Assembly (NCBI RefSeq): GCF_964204645.1
Contig: NC_134030.1
Coordinates: 7,626,278-7,690,277, forward strand
Direction of reading: 5' to 3'
Source: Tubulanus polymorphus
Taxonomy: Eukaryota > Nemertea > Palaeonemertea > Tubulaniformes > Tubulanidae
DNA: 64,000 bases
In this document: positions 53,995 through 63,108 of the stretch, piece by piece
How positions within the stretch are numbered: position 1 is the first letter of the stretch
Layout of the letters: each line of letters starts with the position of its first letter
Position numbers and translations under genes: made by a program
Notes under the pieces: generated by a model
Seen by the model: only the letters and a program-made list of their open reading frames with translations
Told to the model about the DNA's origin: nothing
Databases searched by the model: none

Positions 53995-54480
53995 TGGCAA
54001 TGAAATGATCTAACTTGTCGACTTTGGTATTGTGGAACGGGCCCCATCGCATTCAAAACAAAACCCTAGAAATAGAAAAGCATTTAGGTATGCGTTAATG
54101 AATGATTGTTGTTTTAATTTGCTCGGTAAGTATGATTGAACACTGGATATCATAATGACAATTATTTGCGGGATTGCTTTTTTAATGTCGGAAAATGTAT
54201 CTGCTGCATTAGTACACGTACGCAGCAGCGAAGATTGGTGTTTTGGGAAAAATAACTATTAACAAACACAGAGCGTGTTTGTCTGTCGTGCTTTGTTTTT
54301 CGGTGCAAGCCGAGACTTACATATATAGCCTAATCAGCTGCGTACCCGATACCAGAGTGTCGTTTTTGCGTCTTCTCGAGTAAAGCCTAACGATAAACTA
54401 TCTAAATGCAATCAAGTGTCCCAAAACACAGGTCATCAGCTTGTTTTATTGGGCCGCCAGTGATTAAAAAGTCTCGGTAA
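53995..54480. other. No gene seen
   Basis: No supported exon. GTGGAACGGGCCCCATCG at 54031 resembles the ends of palindromic elements seen at 27.9 kb. Confidence 0.4.
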
Positions 54481-54519
54481 TTTGTCCGAATCTCTCGTCG
54501 TCGTTGGTTATCAGAAACG

Positions 54520-54652
54520 ATGCTGCGTCGCGCGATTCCCTATCTGACGGTATCCGGGTATCGTTTGTCTCTATCGCTAGTTATTGTTGTATATACTTCC
54601 CGGGGGAACGGTTTTGCCGGATGCCCGCTGCTGAGACAGGTCCAATTAAACG
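54520..54652 (+). CDS. Candidate first exon with signal-like N-terminus
   Basis: The ATG at 54520 opens MLRRAIPYLTVSGYRLSLSL, VIVVYTSRGNGFAGCPLLR and QVQLN, and a donor-like CAATTAAAC|GTATGT follows. A hydrophobic stretch (LSLSLVIVVY) about 15 residues in could be a signal peptide or anchor. The overlapping frame (DSLSDGIRVSFVSIASYCCI) is equally open, so the reading frame is uncertain. No downstream exon was linked. Confidence 0.23.
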
Positions 54653-54949
54653 TATGTCACAACTTATGTCGAGATGCGAGAGTTTTCCCGTTTCGAGCAC
54701 CGCGCTCTCATTAAGAATCGAGGTTCGATGTCTGTAATCTTGTTTTTCCGTGTAGTTTGATTATTTTCATTATCGTTATTAGATTATTTCAACCAGTCAA
54801 GTCTAAAATGCAAAAAAAGCTATAGCAGTCCCGCGCCGTCTCGGAGATATACACGTTACACTCATTCCTTCAGTTGAACGGGTGGGCGAAATAAAAACGC
54901 CATAAAAATAAGATCATTGTTTCGTATAAAAGAGACGTCGAGCCATCTT

Positions 54950-55050
54950 TTACTTTGTTGGATCGTTCCGTTGGGGTTTGTCGGACAGATTAAGGGAACA
55001 TAACTTCGGCGACGGTTTCGCAATCCGACGCGCGGAAGATCGGCTACATA
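54950..55050 (-). CDS. Arg/Cys-rich unknown protein, terminal exon
   Basis: A strong minus-strand acceptor (TATATCAATCTTTTACAG) is followed by 101 bp. Entered in phase 1 from the exon at 55154-55476, it restores a Leu codon and reads CSRSSARRIAKPSPKLCSLN then LSDKPQRNDPTK to a TAA. The 103-bp intron begins GTAAGC. The phase match and an in-frame stop, without any adjustment, are the chief evidence. An alternative frame of the same exon runs longer (YVADLPRVGLRNRRRSY...) but would require phase 0 entry. Confidence 0.5.
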
Positions 55051-55153
55051 CTGTAAAAGATTGATATACACCTAATGAGGGTAACCAATCAACTCGTAGT
55101 CGCTGGAGAATTCTTAATCAGTATACGCGAAATAAAATCGTCGCTGCGCTTAC

Positions 55154-55476
55154 AGATTGTTTGACAGTAATTGCTGATGTCGGCCGGCCCCCAACAATAC
55201 ACGTTTAATTTGCCCGGGTTACCGTAAAGTGATTTGTCGTCATCGATGGCGTTGTACCGGCGGCGTTTAATTTGGAGAAATTGCGGCACCCATTTGGTGC
55301 AGCGGCGGCGGCGACGACGAGTTTTCAGCGTTGAACGACGGGCGCGTCTAGTATGCGTTTTAATAGCATCACTTTCACCTTGTGATTGATGCTCCTCCGT
55401 CGTGTAGCGAAAAACGGCAATAAACCCGCGATCGGCATAAAACCTAATTACGTCTTTTAATTGCTCGACAGTGTAA
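55154..55476 (-). CDS. Arg/Cys-rich unknown protein, penultimate exon
   Basis: This is 323 bp of open minus-strand sequence without any ATG, entered in phase 2 after a pyrimidine-rich region (CTATACTTTTTTCTTG...AAAAAG) and ending ACAATCT|GTAAGC in phase 1. It encodes YTVEQLKDVIRFYADRGFIA, VFRYTTEEHQSQGESDAIK, a polybasic segment (THTRRARRSTLKTRRRRRR), CTKWVPQFLQIKRRRYNAID and LYGNPGKLNVYCWGPADISN. The folded-looking N part, polybasic linker and Cys-containing C part could suit a precursor cut at the basic cluster, or a nuclear protein. Neither is proven and no family is recognised. Codon use is strongly coding-like and the plus strand is closed here. Confidence 0.58.
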
Positions 55477-55641
55477 CTTTTTGTTTGTCAAGAAAAAAGT
55501 ATAGACACAAGCGATATGTCGGCATTATTAGTGTTTATTACTTGGGAGTGACTGTCATAAAGAGAACATGCCTATAAGGTTAACTTGTTCTTTTTGAAAA
55601 ATAGCTTTCGCAAATACCCATCATCGGCACAAACATGCTTA

Positions 55642-56020
55642 AGTCAAGAAAGTTCTAACATCTATACTAGAAATGCAAATCACCAAATCATGATGTCCAG
55701 ATTTATTCATCTTTCATATCTAACCCCTGTTAAATGATGCTCAATTATCCTTGAGAAGTTAATCTATGGCCCCTTGCGTTGTGTTTATACAATATCAAAT
55801 CATACAGATACATTTCTTGATTTCACAAATTGTGAGTTTATGATGTTCATCTATATTATTGTATAAACATAACCTGAGGGAGCATGGAAGCATCGATTAA
55901 CTTTTTAAAGGTCATTGGGCATCTTTTAACAGGGGTTAAATATGGATATGGGAGATTTAGATTTTTGGACCTCATGGTGGGCAATTTGCATTTATGGTAT
56001 AGATGTTAGAAATTTCTTCA
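55642..56020. mobile_element. Foldback element with about 155-bp arms
   Basis: The left arm (55642-55793) and right arm (55858-56020) are inverted copies: CAAGAAAGTTCTAACATCTA / TAGATGTTAGAAATTTCTT, TTAACCCCTG/CAGGGGTTAA-type centre, GTGTTTATACAAT / ATTGTATAAACAT. A 64-bp spacer separates them. No coding sequence. Confidence 0.8.
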
Positions 56021-56409
56021 GTCAGGCATATTTTTGAATGATGGTAAACCACGTTGCTATGGAAATTCGCATCATTTATTCCTGTACCATTTTGGTGGCA
56101 GGTGGTCTCTCCAATAGTGACCATTGGTCATTTTCTAATAACAGCCTAGCAAACCGTTAATTATACCCGGAAAAATGACCATTGGCCCACACGCTGGGTG
56201 CTATATTAGAACCCATGAGAGAATCATCATCCCAGCCATATGTTTAATGTTTCACAGTTATTTTCGAAGAATCTTCCCTAGTCGTTTTTCAGTTAAGCGT
56301 CGGTCACCTGCGGTCAAATAGTGACCATCACACATGATCGGTCAAATTCGCTCGGACACCGGGCCTGGGGACAAAGACAAGTCTTCACAACAACAATGCA
56401 GTCGTTGCT

Positions 56410-56649
56410 ATGAGACAAAGATTCGTATGCGGAAATCAATCTTTCTATTGTTGTCGCAGTAGATTCATTGAATGTTTTTTTCAATCGGATTGCGGTGGTC
56501 AGTTTCGTGGACGAATCCCCGCTGGCGTGCGCAATTCGTCAAAACGCGTGCGTTCGTGTGTCACCTTTTCCGACGGACACTCGAACCTGATTTATCAAAG
56601 CTTTGTTCTTTTCGATGAACGAAATAACCAAGAACCTCCCGTGGTTTGA
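56410..56649 (+). CDS. Candidate small Cys-rich ORF
   Basis: An ATG-initiated frame of 79 codons reads MRQRFVCGNQSFYCCRSRF, IECFFQSDCGGQFRGRIPAG and SNLIYQSFVLFDERNNQEP. Five cysteines in the first 29 residues are notable, but there is no signal peptide. The minus strand (56539-56865) is open for longer and overlaps it. One of the two is presumably false. Confidence 0.2.
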   Translation: MRQRFVCGNQSFYCCRSRFIECFFQSDCGGQFRGRIPAGVRNSSKRVRSCVTFSDGHSNLIYQSFVLFDERNNQEPPVV

Positions 56650-56865
56650 TGACGGGGGTTTAGGGTGTTTTCTACCACACTGGTCAGTCGGACACGTGGC
56701 GCTTTTGTTGTTTATCGAAGTTTGATTTCTTAAACAGAAAAGGCCTTGTATTGATCTCATTGTTTGTCGGACAAAAAACTTGGTTAAAGACCCTCCGCAG
56801 GTGGTGTTGGTCAGTCTTGTAAATGCCGCCTGTGGTTTGCACGGATATCCGTTGACCATAGACAT
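56539..56865 (-). CDS. Candidate ORF, Cys-rich, unknown
   Basis: A minus-strand frame of 108 codons with its own ATG: MSMVNGYPCKPQAAFTRLTN, TTCGGSLTKFFVRQTMRSIQ, CPTDQCGRKHPKPPSSN and VRVSVGKGDTRTHAF. The pattern VNGYPCKPQAAF...CGGSL resembles the start of a mature S1 (trypsin-like) serine protease. The expected WxLTAAHC segment with the catalytic histidine does not follow, so at best this is a fragment or decayed copy, and it may be coincidence. No splice sites are clear. Confidence 0.33.
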   Translation of the reverse strand: MSMVNGYPCKPQAAFTRLTNTTCGGSLTKFFVRQTMRSIQGLFCLRNQTSINNKSATCPTDQCGRKHPKPPSSNHGRFLVISFIEKNKALINQVRVSVGKGDTRTHAF

Positions 56866-56983
56866 GATATCAATGCGGTACTTATTGTTTTGCGTGGGAA
56901 GAATATTGAATGGGACTTCTTCATCGGATGTGTAAGACTGAAATAAGAAATTTATTTGGCTGGAAAAATCATATCGTTTAGCG

Positions 56984-57062
56984 TGGCCACTAACCTGGAA
57001 AACTCAGGGATCAGGAAAATCTAGAAAAACATCAGGAAAACTCAGGGAATGTGACATTTTAA
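56984..57062. mobile_element. Terminal-repeat fragment (GTGGCCACTAACCTGGAAAA)
   Basis: It matches the arms of the 2423-3624 inverted-repeat segment (GGTGGCCACTACCTGGAAAT...CAGGAAA). No partner arm was found nearby. Confidence 0.55.
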
Positions 57063-57540
57063 CCAGAAGCCTTGGAAATTTGGATAATGCTATTGACCAT
57101 GTGTTTCTTCATCAGCACGTGATTCAATGAAAAATGAATGAATTGTGTAACATTTCAAACCTAGAAATTTCTCTTGATTCACTCAGCGAATTTTGTATGT
57201 GTATCTCTCAAACGATTGATACTAGGTGGCAGCACTTGTTATAAGAGAAGAGTCCAGATGATAAGTGATCTTTGTTTTATATTAATCCCTGATGTAAATC
57301 GTTCTGTCGCACGGGTCAGGTTTCTAACTGTCTCCTGTCTTTACTAATGAACCGGTCCTCCGATCACCAATAGTAAACACTCGTATTTTCATCTGCATTC
57401 AATTTTCGCGGGCGTTTCATTTTCATTAAAGGTTGAATTCGACAATTTAAAAGAAGGGATTATCGAGCGAAGTAGCCATTCCTGAGTCTTGATTAGTGTT
57501 TGACTATGAACTTTCGTTTTTAAGCGAGAATCGAAGAACA

Positions 57541-57696
57541 GGATTGCGCAAATTTCGCACGAATGTTTAAGATCGGACACCGAAGTGCCGGAGAAAGATA
57601 ATGATGATGTTACCGTGATTCGGGCGCACACATGGACCGGTTCCCACACCGGTTTAACTCATGTGTGCGCGCGTCGACGTACGCGGAATTGAACAA
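57541..57696 (+). CDS. Candidate terminal exon, plus strand (ambiguous)
   Basis: After GAAGAACAG a frame reads IAQISHECLRSDTEVPEKDN, DDVTVIRAHTWTGSHTGLTH, VCARRRTRN and a TGA, with strongly purine-first codons. The minus strand is open over 57389-57649 (SLSFSGTSVSDLKHSCEICA, ILFFDSRLKTKVHSQTL, STFNENETPAKIEC). Only one strand can be right. I slightly favour plus by codon pattern. The acceptor lacks a pyrimidine tract. Confidence 0.22.
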
Positions 57697-57862
57697 AACC
57701 GTCTTCAGTCGAACAATCAGACCATTATGGGTAAAATTACATCAATGGTCTTAGAGAAATCGATGGTAAAAGTCGGCGGAAAAGCTGATTAATTACCTTC
57801 CCGAGGTTCCTTTTCGCGACTGTTTCGACTTCATTAGGTACCGTTTTAGACTTATGTTACCA

Positions 57863-57960
57863 GACGTATCAGTTTTTTGAGTGCGACGATTGTCGAGGAT
57901 GAATCGCGTGCGGTTTTTGCGTCGAGTGTCGTCGTTGACTGCAAATTGTTTCGTTTTTGT
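57863..57960 (+). CDS. Candidate terminal exon, plus strand (ambiguous)
   Basis: Following an AG (TTATGTTACCAG) the frame RISFLSATIVEDESRAVFAS and SVVVDCKLFRFCD ends in TGA. The minus strand between TTTGCAG and CTG|GTAACA (57859-57940) also reads well (STTTLDAKTARDSSSTIVAL). TCG/CGA-rich sequence leaves both strands open, so neither call is firm. Confidence 0.22.
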
Positions 57961-58082
57961 GATTGAAACATGTAGCGCTTTAAAATAAGAACTACGGCAA
58001 AGGAAAAATCTTGAGAATTCCCGCTGAAGCCATTCCTACTCAGGGGTTCATGATGCATTTTTACTGCTAGATGCAAGTATCA

Positions 58083-58336
58083 CAGAGCTGCCAACTGTTC
58101 CTGATTTACAGTATCTTTTACTATTTTATGATAAAAAGTACTTATTTTATTTGTTTGATACGTACAGAAATATAAAAGATGTTACTAAAGGTCTTACTGT
58201 TGATGAGAGAAAGTGTTCGAAATAATCAGTAATGATTACTGATTAATTTGAACATTTTCTTTCATATTTCAATGAAATGTTACTGAAAAAAATTCAATTT
58301 GTTACTGGTAGCACTTTTCAGTGGTTGGCAGCCTTT
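58083..58336. mobile_element. Dispersed element (GAGCTG...TTCAG family), copy 2 with short inverted ends
   Basis: Homologous to 53776-53990. This copy is longer and shows short inverted termini, GCTGCCAAC / GTTGGCAGC. It is non-coding and MITE-like. Confidence 0.75.
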
Positions 58337-58409
58337 ATCAAATTGATTAATCAGTTTCATATTTTCAAATTAACTAACAATAATTCAACTGATGAATTAT
58401 GAACACGGT

Positions 58410-58545
58410 CCATTATTTTCGGCTAGAGGAATCAATGTTTCAACCGTTGATTCTCAAAATTGAATGGGTTGAAGAAACTTTGCAGTTGCTCGATATCGAT
58501 GATTTTCAATGATATCGATGATTTATTTCTTCATGGCTTCAAGTA
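58410..58545 (-). pseudogene. Diverged duplicate of the 3' end of the 58640-58875 exon
   Basis: On the minus strand LKIIDIEQLQSFFNPFNF parallels LKIIDIDQLRSLITPTR of the neighbouring exon. DNA blocks (TCGATATCGATGATTTTCA, CTCGGCTA/TTCGGCTA, CAATGTTTC) match in order. The duplicate lacks the upstream part and has no acceptor, so it is a tandem partial duplicate, probably non-functional. Confidence 0.4.
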
Positions 58546-58639
58546 AGAAACCGAATTATGACTTACGAGTTAATTTCAAATGACGACCACTGTCCAGTTT
58601 TTATTCTCGGCTAAATAAGTACATCTCAATGTTTCGAAC

Positions 58640-58875
58640 CTAGAATCCAATTCTAGTGGGTGTAATTAGACTTCGTAGTTGGTCAATATCGATGATTTTC
58701 AGCAATAATTTATTTTTCTCCGCTGCAAGTGAAACGCATCTATCCAGTTTCCTAGAGATGATATGTTTAAATTCTTTTTTCGAAGTTGACTGAGCCATAA
58801 CTCCTCCAGTCGAGGAATTAATCCTTCGAATCGCTTTTCTTTTCCCCGAAGATATCTGAAAGCGGCAGTCGTCGC
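58640..58875 (-). CDS. Probable terminal exon, basic unknown protein
   Basis: An AG (GAAAGGGTCTTAG) opens 78 codons in phase 1 to a TAG at 58640. The product reads DDCRFQISSGKRKAIRRINS, STGGVMAQSTSKKEFKHI, ISRKLDRCVSLAAEKNKLL and LKIIDIDQLRSLITPTRIGF. It is lysine-rich and predicted helical, with natural codons and no competing plus-strand frame. A partial duplicate lies immediately downstream (58410-58545) with conservative residue changes, which supports coding status. An internal ATG (MAQSTSKKEF) could be an alternative start. No family is recognised. Confidence 0.45.
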
Positions 58876-59480
58876 CTAAGACCCTTTCATTCAGAATTTT
58901 CACGGCGTGGGTGTATCGCTACAAATGAGGAAGCACTTTCAGATTAATTATTCGGGAAGTCCGCACGGCTCATTTTTGCAGCAAAATGAAAATGTTACAT
59001 AAATATATCTGGGAAACACGTTTTTCAAAATAACGGAAATCCTTAATGGAGCGCCCTAGTTGTGGTCTTTGTTATTCGGCAGTGTGTGGGAACGTTAGGT
59101 AATTATCTAGTAGCGATTATTTATCAGGTACAATGCAGTACCAGTATCAGGATGTGAATCATTAAGCATCAATTCCTGTCAGACGTGTATGTATAATGTA
59201 GATAAGTGAACGCTGACATTTCACCTGGGGACCACCTCAACATCGATGACGTTGCAGTTCCTCAAACCTCGATATGCGGTAAACCAGGCCCATAGCCAGC
59301 AGACCTCTCACTCTCGAGTATCTGAAAAGGTAATTAAGATATGAAGATATGCTTTGAGCGAGTTTCAGCATTTTCAATATACGTTATTATTCTTATCTGT
59401 TGATGAAATATGGTGGATGCAATACTGCTGAATTATGATTAGTTACTGATGATAACTTGCTTTTTCTCAAGGACTTAATC

Positions 59481-59827
59481 AGGTGTGGATTTTGGTGGTG
59501 GCCCAAATCTGGCCTTGAACTTACTGTTCACACGGGTGCCAAATGGGCCCGAGCCTATTCTCAATGATCTATCTAGCCTATTTGGCCCGACCAAAAACGT
59601 CGGACCAAGCCCAAGCCAAATTAATTTTTAGCACAGGACGAATGATGGTGTTTGAATTGCAACTTGTGACCGGAAATGACCCACTTCGCTTTGTTTGAGC
59701 ATTGTTTAGTATCGAGTGAATGGTTTGTGTGTTAACGCGCTCTCTTATTAGGCGCGGACCAAATTTGGCTCGGCCTGCTATTCGTGCAAATTTGGCCCAG
59801 TCCAAATCATCTCCGCGTGATTGCGGC
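59481..59827 (+). mobile_element. MITE of the GCCGCGATCAC family (near full length)
   Basis: It carries GTGGCCCAAATCTGGCC, GTTCACACGGGTGCCAAATG, GTCGGACCAAGCCCAAGCC, AATTAATTTTTAGCACAGGA, GTATCGAGTGAATGG and CCAAATCATCTCC with GCGTGATTGCGGC at the right end. The left end is diverged. Confidence 0.78.
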
Positions 59828-59930
59828 TATCCTCGTGATTGCGGCTATCAAAACCACTTGTGAGCAGGTAGTCAATTCAGTACTGGGCTCTGATTAAGGT
59901 AATTCAGTACTGGGCTCTTGATTAAGGTTT
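59815..59930. repeat. Two adjacent tandem duplications at the MITE right end
   Basis: CGTGATTGCGGCTATC occurs twice (59816-59831 and 59834-59849). Next, ATTCAGTACTGGGCTCT with GATTAAGGT occurs twice (59875-59928). Duplication of the transposon end together with flanking DNA suggests repair-associated slippage. Confidence 0.75.
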
Positions 59931-60300
59931 CTTCAACTGTCGTTTTAGACTGAGGAACATGTTTTCTTCTAGTGTTGGTAAATTTCAAGACGTCATTTTG
60001 AGATGGTCCATGTATGACGACTCGATGTTGATTTTTTACCGGTATTCACTTTTACGGCCTCGGTAGGTCGTGAGAACGACGAAACCTTTTAATGAAAACC
60101 AAGGTACTGAAAACATTGCATCCGGATAAATCTCGATGATATATTCAACATTCCACGGGTCAAAGAAACACCTCGGATAAAACAACACCGATTGTCTGCC
60201 TGCTCAGTGCCATGAAAACAAATATAACATCGTGGACTGCCAGACTTACAGATAAACTATTGTGATAATTATGGATGCATATATGCATATATATGGATGC

Positions 60301-60301
<1 letters not shown>

Positions 60302-60334
<33 letters not shown>
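60302..60334. repeat. (TA)n microsatellite
   Basis: About 15 TA units, preceded by ATATGCATATATATGGATG. Confidence 0.95.
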
Positions 60335-60336
<2 letters not shown>

Positions 60337-60791
60337 CCTCATTCAGAATTGGGTTTTTCAGAAAAGGAAACACTTCGGTGAAAGCTATGATAATCTGTCT
60401 TTTTTTTCCGCGATATGCAGGTTCGTGTCGAGTCATTCCTTTTTATAGTTCGTCTCTGTTTGATATTTTGTCCTTTGGTCAATACCCTCATATGGTTTAT
60501 GATATATTGAGTGAAGATAAATTCCTGATTATACATTTTCCATAACAGTCCACCTACGAATAATAAGTGGATGATGCATTTCATAAAAAGTATGTTAAGT
60601 TGCTATTACAAACTTGACATTGTCAATTATCGTCTAAGCTCGGAATTGGGCGAGTAACACCTTACCTAGAAAACACTCGGCTGCACTTTTCTAGCTCGTA
60701 ATGTTTTTTTGGGGCTCGTTAAATCGGGTGAAGATAAACAATACGCGTAATTAACTTGTGATTGAAAAACTTGTAGCGATTTTTATTACAG

Positions 60792-60880
60792 TTTACGATG
60801 ACGTTTTCCGCTCGCGTGATATTCTCGGGGTCCGCGGGGTGGCTGTAAAAATGAAAAATACCTTCCTGTTATTCGCGTAG
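60792..60880 (+). CDS. Candidate terminal exon, plus strand
   Basis: A good acceptor (AGCGATTTTTATTACAG) opens, in phase 1, YDDVFRSRDILGVRGVAVKM and KNTFLLFA to a TAG at 60880. Codons are strongly coding-like. It is short, and a donor-like GGCT|GTAAAA at 60845 could end it earlier. It is close to, but not in phase with, the plus-strand candidate at 60973-61136. Confidence 0.27.
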
Positions 60881-60972
60881 CAACAAGTAGTAGATAGAAT
60901 TTATAACGTTTGTTATGAAATTTTTTGACGAGAAAAAATTCCCAGCGTGCGCGCGGTTTTATGCTGGTTGAG

Positions 60973-61136
60973 GCGGGCGTGATGTGGATTTCGTAACGAC
61001 GTTAAACGACATCGTACGATTTCGCAATAAGTATATCGCTGATTCATCTATAATGACGGTGAACTCGGTTTGTACCTATCTCGGTAATTTTCCGATTCGC
61101 GGGGACGATATTAAAAAATGCGGCGTGCAGATATAA
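60973..61136 (+). CDS. Candidate exon, unknown protein
   Basis: After GTTTTATGCTGGTTGAG the frame (phase 1 in) reads GRDVDFVTTLNDIVRFRNKY, IADSSIMTVNSVCTYLGNF and PIRGDDIKKCGVQI to a TAA. Codons are purine-first throughout and very protein-like. A donor-like CTCG|GTAATT at about 61083 may truncate it. The alternation of helix-like and Cys-containing segments might suit an extracellular region, but no family is recognised. It meets the oppositely oriented candidate 61076-61280 tail to tail. Confidence 0.35.
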
Positions 61137-61280
61137 ACACGCCGGCGCAGGGGAGGTTCACACGACATCGAATCGGGGTAATTAGTCTGCGGCGCAATCC
61201 TCTCGCTATTCCCGACGTTGACCTCGAAGGTTAATTTGTCAATCGGTTTCGCATTCTCAATCGAAACAATGGCCGTGTTG
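61076..61280 (-). CDS. Candidate exon, unknown protein
   Basis: A minus-strand acceptor (CAGGTGTTCCTTAG) leads into NTAIVSIENAKPIDKLTFEV, NVGNSERIAPQTNYPDSMSC and EPPLRRRVYICTPHF, ending in TAG at 61076. Codon pattern is among the best in the window over its first 45 codons. A possible donor (CCGGC|GTGTTT) may end it near 61140, which would avoid overlap with the plus-strand candidate. No family is recognised. Confidence 0.38.
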
Positions 61281-61289
61281 CTAAGGAAC

Positions 61290-62830
61290 ACCTGTCGATA
61301 CGAATAAATACCTGTCGATTCGGATTAACGTTCCTGAAACGCGGGTGGCGCTAGTTTATCTCCTATCATCGTAATAGTCGACTTCGATCAAAAACTCTGA
61401 ACGAATTTACGTTCTCCGTGTACGGATTTCATCCGATGCGCCGCCTAATCAAGCGATCTCGTTTTGCGATCTCGTTTTTAGGTGAATTCATTATTCGACG
61501 TAAACATTTCGGTCGGTGAAAATATTTGATCAGTGGTTATGAAAACAGCGATAGTAAAAGGCTTACCGGCTGTGATGATTCTGCATTTAATGAATATCGA
61601 TTAGAAAATACCCTTTAGAATCTGCTTGAATATTCTAAGAAACTCTTCCATAGGAAACTGTTCCGAACTCAACTGTTGCTTCCACGTTATGGTTAAGACG
61701 ACTAGCTGAATATTTATTCACGCCTTGAAAAATAACACATTTATTGCTTAATATTGTCAACAATAGATAGTATAATGTAAAATAAATGATATTAAGGAAC
61801 AAAGAAATTATTTTGGATTTGAATATCAATAATTAAATTGAAATGAACGGTACCCAATATATTGATGGCGTAGTGCACATCGTCTAATAATTATTAAGAT
61901 TTCTAAATAAAGAAATAGGAGTTCTGAAATATATTTAATTACAAAATAAATGCCAAAATTCACAATTGTAATTGTTTTTTTAAAATGCCAATATTGATGA
62001 TGTAGGGAACATCAATTGCACAGAACCCCTTAGATAATGCATAGAAGGTATTAATGTGTATAAACATTATTGTAACGGTTTTTACGGCATGAAAAAAGTG
62101 CTTGTATTTGTGAAAAATCCGATGTTGACTGTTCCACCAGTGTAAATTAAGTTGTAAATCTTACAGTTGAAATAAGTTCATTTATTTAACCTTTGAGTCC
62201 GAAATTGCCTGCTGAGTTATGATTGTCGGTGCAGAACATTCATCTTGAAGACAAAATGAAATTCAACCCTTAGTGAACTGTCGCCAATCGGCAGACTTGT
62301 CGGCTTTTTGCAACGATGAAATTAGCTGTTGTTTTTATTCGGTTATCAATCGAAGTGCGATAAGCTAGGTGATAAGCTACGAAGTGTAGTCAGCATCGTG
62401 TCTGAACGGCCAATTAATCTATTTCACCGATGACGTCTTTCAACCTTGGTTACGATCACGAAAACACATAAGGGATATCGATGTCGCGAGATAGGATCTC
62501 ATATTTTCTTATCGATTCGGGGGATGATCTCGATATTTTGAATTATTATAGATCTAACCAGAAAAATAGATTTGTATTTCATTTCCTTTTTTAAGTTAAC
62601 TGAGAAAATAGATTATACACTATATATCTAGGTGGATGGAGTGTTAGAGTTATCATGTCTTTTGAAAACAACCCCTACAAATCTCTAATTTAATGCCAAG
62701 AAATTATGATTCTAATGTTTTTATCTTATCACGCCATGCTAAGCCCAATGCACACGACTCATGGAAACATAAAAACACTGAATCACAGAATAGAACATGT
62801 TTGAATAGAACATCTTGGAAACGTTGGTCC
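61290..62830. other. No gene seen; repeat fragment at 61727-61830
   Basis: AT-rich, with no supported exon. 61727-61830 carries the second copy of the AAATAACACAT...TTATTTTGGATTTGAATAT repeat first seen at 1793-1885. Confidence 0.5.
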
Positions 62831-62837
62831 CGAAACC

Positions 62838-63015
62838 ATGTTTCTTGTTCCTTGTAAACACACCCGATCAAGTCGCACGCTCGGAAACATGATTCTTTCT
62901 CCTGTTTTGTTGTTTCCCTGTATCATGTTCGGTGGGCTTTATGCTTTGTATTGGCCAGGTGAACGCATTTCCTATTTCACGCTTCTCTGGGCTATGTATG
63001 ACATTGATTTTCAAA
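62838..63015 (+). CDS. Candidate exon with hydrophobic segment
   Basis: The ATG at 62838 opens MFLVPCKHTRSSRTLGNMI, LSPVLLFPCIMFGGLYALYW and PGERISYFTLLWAMYDIDF, ending at TTTTCAAA|GTAAGG in phase 1. The central segment is membrane-like. Splicing the 93-bp intron to the strong acceptor at 63108 would give only nine more codons before a stop (ISCGRSSE). The longer frame of that exon is not reached in this phase, so the two may belong to different transcripts or one call is wrong. Confidence 0.25.
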
Positions 63016-63108
63016 GTAAGGCTTATCCGGTTTGATAGGGCCAACTAGATATGGTCAAAACTGGGGATAAACGCTGTATCATCCTAGAGCGCTGGCCCTT
63101 TTTTGCAG

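Noticed and set aside
60160-60342. Ile/Tyr-repeat frames at 60.2-60.5 kb
   Set aside because: Generated by the (TA)n microsatellite.
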